In this document: piece after piece, positions 6,240 to 9,993 of the stretch
Layout: each line of letters starts with the position of its first letter
How positions within the stretch are numbered: the first letter of the stretch is position 1
Assembly: GCA_030042765.1 (NCBI GenBank)
Contig: JASHZA010000391.1
Span: 1 to 9,993 of the forward strand
Length of the DNA stretch: 9,993 nucleotides
Reading direction: 5' to 3'
Source of the DNA: Candidatus Binataceae bacterium
Lineage (GTDB): Bacteria; Desulfobacterota; Binatia; Binatales; Binataceae
The notes under the pieces: model-generated
The model's input: the letters and a program-made list of their open reading frames with translations, nothing else
Told to the model about the DNA's origin: nothing
The model's database searches: none
Program-made: the position numbers and the translations under genes

Positions 6240-6896
6240 TCACGGAGTTGAGGCTGGGCCGCTGGATGGGGACGCGGACGGTTGCTGGTTTGTGGCACGG
6301 ATGCGGAACTTGACGGTCACCTCGTCGCCAGCCGGAAAAACGAACGCCAATCTCGGCACTTTCACCCCGAAGTCAGTGTAACGGAAGGTTACTTCCCCGT
6401 CTCCTGTAAACAAACCTTCGGGGCTGAGGGAGAGGCGAACCGGAACACTTATCTGGCGCGTGGTTCCGTGAAGGGTGAGGTTGCCGACCACCGTTGCGGA
6501 GCCCACCGCCCCAGGAACAACAACCTCGACTTTTTCGATCCGTGTGCTTTCGAAGATTGCCGCTTGGTATAGCCTGGTCTCGAGCGCCGAACTCAATATG
6601 ACGCTGTCCCGGTGATCGCTGCCAGAGTCGTAGGTCGTCAAGTCGACAGTGAGTTTGACGTGCCCGGTAGTGGCTACGTCGGCTGGGTCGCCGTCAATCT
6701 CCCCCGAGATAATGTGGAAAGTCCCCTCGACGAAAGGCACGCCGCGCAATCTGCTCAAAGGTTCCTGGACGACCGCGGAAATCGTGCTCTTTTGGGCGTC
6801 GACCGGAAGATGCAGCATCTCGCCGCGGGCTGGGGCCCGCACAATAAGAAGAGCTGTCGCCCCGAGTATGGCCGATGAAGCGAAACGATGATTCAT
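6240..6896 (-). CDS. Secreted YceI family protein
   Basis: The 218-residue product begins with a signal peptide (about 1-25: NHR start, hydrophobic ILGATALLIV, cleavage near APARG-E), so it is probably periplasmic. The mature region fits the YceI lipocalin-like barrel, known to bind isoprenoid lipids in some bacteria: a strand pair around EGTFHIISGEIDGD (57-70), KLTVDLTTYDSG (81-92), YQAAIFESTRIEKVEV (110-125), GNLTLHGTTRQISVPV (138-153) and FRYTDFGVKVPRL (171-183). The end, after about residue 202, is a Ser/Pro/Gln-rich tail. The start is supported by AGGAG at 6901-6905, 4 bases upstream. It lies 47 bases after the VOC gene. The ligand is unknown; paraquat- or stress-related roles reported for some relatives cannot be assumed. 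Confidence 0.9.
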   Translation of the reverse strand: MNHRFASSAILGATALLIVRAPARGEMLHLPVDAQKSTISAVVQEPLSRLRGVPFVEGTFHIISGEIDGDPADVATTGHVKLTVDLTTYDSGSDHRDSVILSSALETRLYQAAIFESTRIEKVEVVVPGAVGSATVVGNLTLHGTTRQISVPVRLSLSPEGLFTGDGEVTFRYTDFGVKVPRLAFVFPAGDEVTVKFRIRATNQQPSASPSSGPASTP

Positions 6897-6943
6897 GATG
6901 CTCCTGTTGCAAGGAATCGTACTTGTGACGCGCCACTGTCTGG

Positions 6944-7327
6944 TCAGCGGTAGCTCACAATTTCGAGCAGGTTCCCGTCAGGATCGAGAAAATAGAGGCA
7001 ATCATGGTCCCCCCAATCGATGGGACGCGCGCTCTCGACTCCGGCGGCGGCGAGACGATCGCGCGCCATCGCGAAGTCAGCCGGACTGACACGAAAGGCG
7101 TGATGGCCTCGGCCGAGTGGGGTTTCGATCAGGCGCTGGCGCTCGGTGGTCTCCAGCTCTTTCCGCGCAACCCGAAACAGCGCTAAATTCTGCCCCCCAC
7201 ATTCCAACAGAACCTGATCGCCAAGATGGGACACCACGCTCAGGCCGAGCACCTCGGTGTAGAAGCGTTCGGCCCGTCCGAGTTCAGAAACTTCTATACC
7301 GAAGTGGTCGAGCCGCTCGAGCCTCAT
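6944..7327 (-). CDS. VOC (glyoxalase/bleomycin resistance/dioxygenase) superfamily protein
   Basis: The protein has 127 residues with two paired beta-alpha-beta units: LDHFGIEVSELGRAERFYTEVLGLSVV (6-32) and HHAFRVSPADFAMARDRLAAAGV (75-97), ending with YFLDPDGNLLEIVSY (112-126). The likely metal ligands are H8, H75 or H76, and E122, as in glyoxalase I-like members. The chemistry may be isomerase, dioxygenase or thiol-transferase (fosfomycin-type), and the sequence does not decide. A longer frame extends to 7570, but the extra residues are low-complexity and lie inside the RlmI gene. ATG at 7327 follows GGGAGA (7334-7339) by 6 bases and begins exactly at the domain. It sits 65 bases after RlmI and 47 before YceI, so it is probably co-transcribed with them. 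Confidence 0.92.
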   Translation of the reverse strand: MRLERLDHFGIEVSELGRAERFYTEVLGLSVVSHLGDQVLLECGGQNLALFRVARKELETTERQRLIETPLGRGHHAFRVSPADFAMARDRLAAAGVESARPIDWGDHDCLYFLDPDGNLLEIVSYR

Positions 7328-7392
7328 GCTTGGTCTCCCTGCTGCAAAACCGTCGCCCCGAATCGTGACGGAACCCGGAGCCGGCGGCAACA

Positions 7393-8577
7393 CTATCCGA
7401 GATCCGCAAGCAACAGGCCCGTCAGGTATTCGCCCTCGGGATGGCCTAACAGCACTGGATGATCCGGCCCTGGCCCAAGACGAGCCAGCATCCGGAAATG
7501 GCGTTGCGCCCGGCTCTGTGCCGTACATACAGCCCGGATGAAATCCTCGCCGCGAAAGTGGGCCGAACAACTGAAGGTCATCAGGTGTCCGCCCGGGGCG
7601 AGCACGCGCATCGCGAGCATGTTCAGTTCCACATAGAGACGGCCGGCATGTGCGGCGTCCTTCATGCTACGGGCGAGCGGCGGCGGATCGAGCACGACCA
7701 GGTCAAAGCGCTCGCTTGCCGCCGCCAGATAGCGCGCCGCCGGGGCCCGAACCAAAGCGCACGCACTCGTTTGGTACCCGTTGAGTTCGAGGTTTCGCCG
7801 GGCCCATCCAAGCGCACGCGCCGATGTATCGACCCCGACGGCACTGGTTGCACCGCCGGCGAGGGCCGCGAGCAGGAAACCTCCGGTATAGCAGCAGATG
7901 TCGAGTACGCGGGCGTTTTGTGCAAGCCGCCGCACGGTCAGGCGGTTTTTGCGTTGATCCAGAAAGTAGCCTGTCTTCTGCCCCTGCTCTAGATCGACCG
8001 CGACCTTAATTCCGTTTTCCATCACCACGGTTTCGGCCACCAGTTCGCCCGCTAGTAATCCGGCGCGGTCGGGTAGACCCTCCTGTCGCCGCACGGCGCC
8101 TTGACTCCGTTCGATGATGGCGCGCGGCGCGACCACGCGCTCGAGCGCGCTCAGTATTTCGCTCCGCATCCTGTCGGCTCCGCTGGTCAGAAACTGGATG
8201 ACGACCACGTCGCCATAGCGGTCGATTACCGCGCCGGAGAGCCCGTCACCATCTCCGTTCACGAGACGGTAGCAATTGGTGTCCGCACCGATTATCTGCG
8301 ATCGCAACCGCATGGCGTCGGACAGGCGGCGTTCGACAATCTGTTCGGGTACGAGTCCGGCGCCAAAACCAAGAAGCCTGACGGCGATAGTTGTGTTCGG
8401 ATTGTAATAGCCGACGCCGAGCAGGTTGGCGCCCGCGTCGCGAATCTCGACCCCGTCTCCCGCTGCGAGCGAGGGTGGTTCAACCCTGGCAATTGCCTGC
8501 GAGAAGATCCAAGGATTGCCGCCGCGGACGGGACCGTCACGGCCCTTCTTGAGGAAAACGCGTCCGGCGATAGTCAT
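7393..8577 (-). CDS. rlmI: RlmI-type class I SAM-dependent 23S rRNA cytosine-5 methyltransferase
   Basis: The protein has 394 residues, the normal RlmI length. The N-terminal PUA-like domain (about 1-75) starts VFLKKGRDGPVRGGNPWIFSQAI. A linking domain and then the Rossmann methyltransferase follow: GYFLDQRKNR (203-212), LDICCYTGGF (225-234) as the SAM-binding glycine motif, acidic D250 in AVGVD, LDPP (296-299) as motif IV, and SCS (336-338) where m5C enzymes carry their cysteine motif. In E. coli the enzyme makes m5C1962 of 23S rRNA; the ordering and motifs here match, though a close paralogue (YccW/RlmI family of other specificity) cannot be excluded. ATG at 8577 lies 26 bases after moaC; no strong Shine-Dalgarno is visible, and coupling to moaC is possible. 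Confidence 0.9.
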   Translation of the reverse strand: MTIAGRVFLKKGRDGPVRGGNPWIFSQAIARVEPPSLAAGDGVEIRDAGANLLGVGYYNPNTTIAVRLLGFGAGLVPEQIVERRLSDAMRLRSQIIGADTNCYRLVNGDGDGLSGAVIDRYGDVVVIQFLTSGADRMRSEILSALERVVAPRAIIERSQGAVRRQEGLPDRAGLLAGELVAETVVMENGIKVAVDLEQGQKTGYFLDQRKNRLTVRRLAQNARVLDICCYTGGFLLAALAGGATSAVGVDTSARALGWARRNLELNGYQTSACALVRAPAARYLAAASERFDLVVLDPPPLARSMKDAAHAGRLYVELNMLAMRVLAPGGHLMTFSCSAHFRGEDFIRAVCTAQSRAQRHFRMLARLGPGPDHPVLLGHPEGEYLTGLLLADLG

Positions 8578-8603
8578 TTGCGCCGCAAGCAGGAGCCGGG
8601 CGC

Positions 8604-9161
8604 CTATACAGAGGTGCCGGAGAGGCCGCCTCGGCTCGTCGGTTCTTCCGGCCGAACGAAAGTGCCGCTGCGGCCTCCGCTTTTGCGAATGAGCCGAAGC
8701 GCATCAATCACCATCGCGCGGTCGATTGCTTTGGCCATGTCGTAGATCGTGAGAGCAGCGGTGCTCGCCGCTACCAGCGCTTCCATCTCGACTCCGGTGC
8801 GGGCCTGAGTGGCGACGCGAGCCTCTATTTCGAGCGTCGAGCGGGTGTGGTCGGGCCGGAAATCAACCTGGACCACCTCGAGCGGTATCTGATGACATAG
8901 GGGAATCAATTCGTAAGTGCGCTTGGCGGCCATGATTGCGGCAAGGCGCGCGGCGGCGAGCGCTTCGCCTTTTTCAAGGGTGCCGCCAATGATGGCCACG
9001 AGGGTCGCCGCCTCCATCCGGACGGTAGCGCGAGCAATGGCCTCTCTTCGCATAACCGGTTTGGCGCCAACGTCGACCATGCGTACGTGTCCGCGCTGAT
9101 CGAGATGGGTCAATTTGCTACGGCTGTGCGCGCCGGTTCCAATCTCCTTCTTGCCCTTCAT
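8604..9161 (-). CDS. moaC: Cyclic pyranopterin monophosphate synthase MoaC
   Basis: MoaC acts with the radical SAM enzyme MoaA to turn GTP-derived 3',8-cyclo-dihydro-GTP into cyclic pyranopterin monophosphate, the first molybdenum-cofactor intermediate. The 185-residue frame carries the family landmarks: LTHLDQRGHVRMVDVGAKPV, EKGEA with K64, MAAKRTYELIPLCHQIPL with H90, TGVEMEAL with E125 and E127, YDMAKAID with D141 and K144, and KSGGRSG. Each is 13 residues later than the E. coli catalytic set (K51, H77, E112, E114, D128, K131), so all are kept. ATG at 9161 is chosen; a frame back to 9248 adds low-value sequence and would take up the divergent promoter region. No strong Shine-Dalgarno is visible. 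The Ser/Gly-rich C-terminal 17 residues extend beyond the conserved domain. No moaA is in the window. Confidence 0.96.
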   Translation of the reverse strand: MKGKKEIGTGAHSRSKLTHLDQRGHVRMVDVGAKPVMRREAIARATVRMEAATLVAIIGGTLEKGEALAAARLAAIMAAKRTYELIPLCHQIPLEVVQVDFRPDHTRSTLEIEARVATQARTGVEMEALVAASTAALTIYDMAKAIDRAMVIDALRLIRKSGGRSGTFVRPEEPTSRGGLSGTSV

Positions 9162-9202
9162 CTGTGCAGCGGCTAAGAGCTTATGCTGACGCGGCAGGGG
9201 TG

Positions 9203-9208
9203 TACAAT
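9203..9208 (+). promoter_or_regulatory. Possible -10 box for trxB in the moaC-trxB divergent gap
   Basis: TACAAT differs from the consensus -10 at one base and lies 59 bases before the trxB start. A matching -35 is poor (TTATGC at 9181-9186, 16-base spacer). The divergent gap 9162-9267 must also hold the minus-strand moaC promoter, for which only weak candidates are seen. Confidence 0.35.
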
Positions 9209-9267
9209 AAACTTGCTTCCCGCGGAATGCCGGGTCGCCAGAAAGCATTCAACCGCATGATGGCATT

Positions 9268-9993
9268 ATGGCAGATGAAGTGAATCGGCTTGTAATCCTG
9301 GGCTCCGGTCCAGCGGGATTGACCGCGGCGCTTTATTCCGCGCGCGCCAACCTTGCGCCGCTTGTGATCGAGGGTATGGAGCCGGGCGGCCAACTCACGA
9401 TTACCACCGAAGTCGAGAATTATCCCGGCTTTGAGCGAGGGATCCAGGGGCCGGAGATGATGGAAGTGTTCCGCCGTCAGGCCACCCGCTTCGGGACGCG
9501 CTTTGTAAGCAGCCAGGTGACCGCAGCCGACCTGAGCCGGTCTCCGTTCGAGCTGGTCACGGATGACGGAAAAATTCGCGCGGAGGCACTAATCATTTCC
9601 ACTGGCGCTTCAGCCAAACTGCTGGGCATCGAATCGGAAAAACGCATGATGGGATATGGCGTGAGCGCGTGTGCGACCTGCGATGGCGCCTTCTTCAAGG
9701 ACAAGGAAGTGGTCGTGGTCGGAGGCGGCGACACCGCGATGGAGGAGGCGACGTTTCTGACACGCTTTTGTACTAAGGTTACGATTGTGCATCGCCGCAA
9801 TCAGCTTCGCGCGTCGAAAATAATGCAGGAACGCGCGACCCGGAATCCGAAGATCGCCTTCGTATGGGATTCGATAGTCGATGAGATTTACGGCGATCAG
9901 AAGGCCGGAGTCAGCGGTGTGCGCCTCAAGAATGTCGTGATCAATGCGCTCAGCGACTTCAAGACGGACGGTGTCTTCATGGCGATCGGCCAT
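9268..9993 (+). CDS. trxB: Thioredoxin reductase TrxB, 3' end outside the window
   Basis: This is an FAD flavoenzyme that uses NADPH to reduce thioredoxin in the cytoplasm. The first 242 residues are present. The FAD motif GSGPAG is at 12-17, followed by GGQLTITTEVENYPGF (40-55), the redox-active CATC at 135-138 in SACATCDGAFF, the NADPH motif GGGDTA (152-157) and the HRR motif (175-177) that recognises the NADPH phosphate. FMAIGH at the window edge is the second FAD-contact region near the C-terminus, so roughly 65-80 residues are missing. The frame is open throughout. The ATG at 9268 gives MADEVNRLVILGSGP, the usual short lead; no clear Shine-Dalgarno is seen. It is divergent from moaC across 106 bases. 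Confidence 0.97.
   Translation, partial: MADEVNRLVILGSGPAGLTAALYSARANLAPLVIEGMEPGGQLTITTEVENYPGFERGIQGPEMMEVFRRQATRFGTRFVSSQVTAADLSRSPFELVTDDGKIRAEALIISTGASAKLLGIESEKRMMGYGVSACATCDGAFFKDKEVVVVGGGDTAMEEATFLTRFCTKVTIVHRRNQLRASKIMQERATRNPKIAFVWDSIVDEIYGDQKAGVSGVRLKNVVINALSDFKTDGVFMAIGH

Noticed and set aside
7328..7570. 81-residue N-terminal extension of the VOC protein
   Set aside because: It overlaps the RlmI coding end, is low-complexity, and a good ribosome site precedes the ATG at 7327 where the domain begins.
8101..8745. Plus-strand open frame of 214 codons
   Set aside because: It is antisense to rlmI and moaC, whose motifs are intact; the frame shows no family features.
9610..9993. Minus-strand open frame at the right edge
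   Set aside because: It is antisense to trxB, which keeps its FAD, CATC and NADPH motifs in order across the same bases.

Overview
This is a GC-rich bacterial chromosomal window, densely packed and mostly housekeeping. It has thirteen supported protein genes, one of them cut by the right edge, plus a possible C-terminal tail of another gene at the left edge. The gene content (glutamate racemase for peptidoglycan, EngB, MoaC, RlmI, a secreted YceI protein, thioredoxin reductase) points to a free-living bacterium, probably Gram-negative. Codon bias and gene style would suit a deltaproteobacterial, Binatota-like or Acidobacteria-like lineage, but no marker here settles the taxon. No phage, transposon, CRISPR or rRNA/tRNA signal was seen.

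Left block (122-4785, all minus strand, read right to left): a secreted PEBP/YbhB-like protein, then EngB (ribosome assembly GTPase), a family 2 glycosyltransferase, an unrecognised 180-residue protein, an SPL-family radical SAM protein, and glutamate racemase. From the glycosyltransferase to the racemase the junctions are a 4-base overlap, an 11-base overlap and a 2-base gap. Those four genes are therefore almost certainly one translationally coupled operon, which probably ends at a hairpin at 58-86. The block mixes cell-envelope work (racemase, glycosyltransferase) with a radical SAM protein of unknown substrate.

Centre (4786-5404): a 289-base divergent regulatory region, a lone plus-strand gene for a 73-residue winged-helix/excisionase-type DNA-binding protein with a GTG start, and a long hairpin between it and the convergent next gene.

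Right block (5405-9161, all minus strand, read right to left): MoaC (molybdenum cofactor), RlmI-type 23S rRNA methyltransferase, a VOC/glyoxalase-fold protein, a secreted YceI protein and an SDR oxidoreductase. The genes are spaced 26-65 bases apart and may form one loose operon. Thioredoxin reductase starts divergently from moaC at 9268 and runs off the right end.

Nothing here is convincingly a new biological system. The most interesting item is the unknown protein coupled to an SPL-like radical SAM enzyme that appears to lack the hydrogen-donor cysteine of true spore photoproduct lyase.
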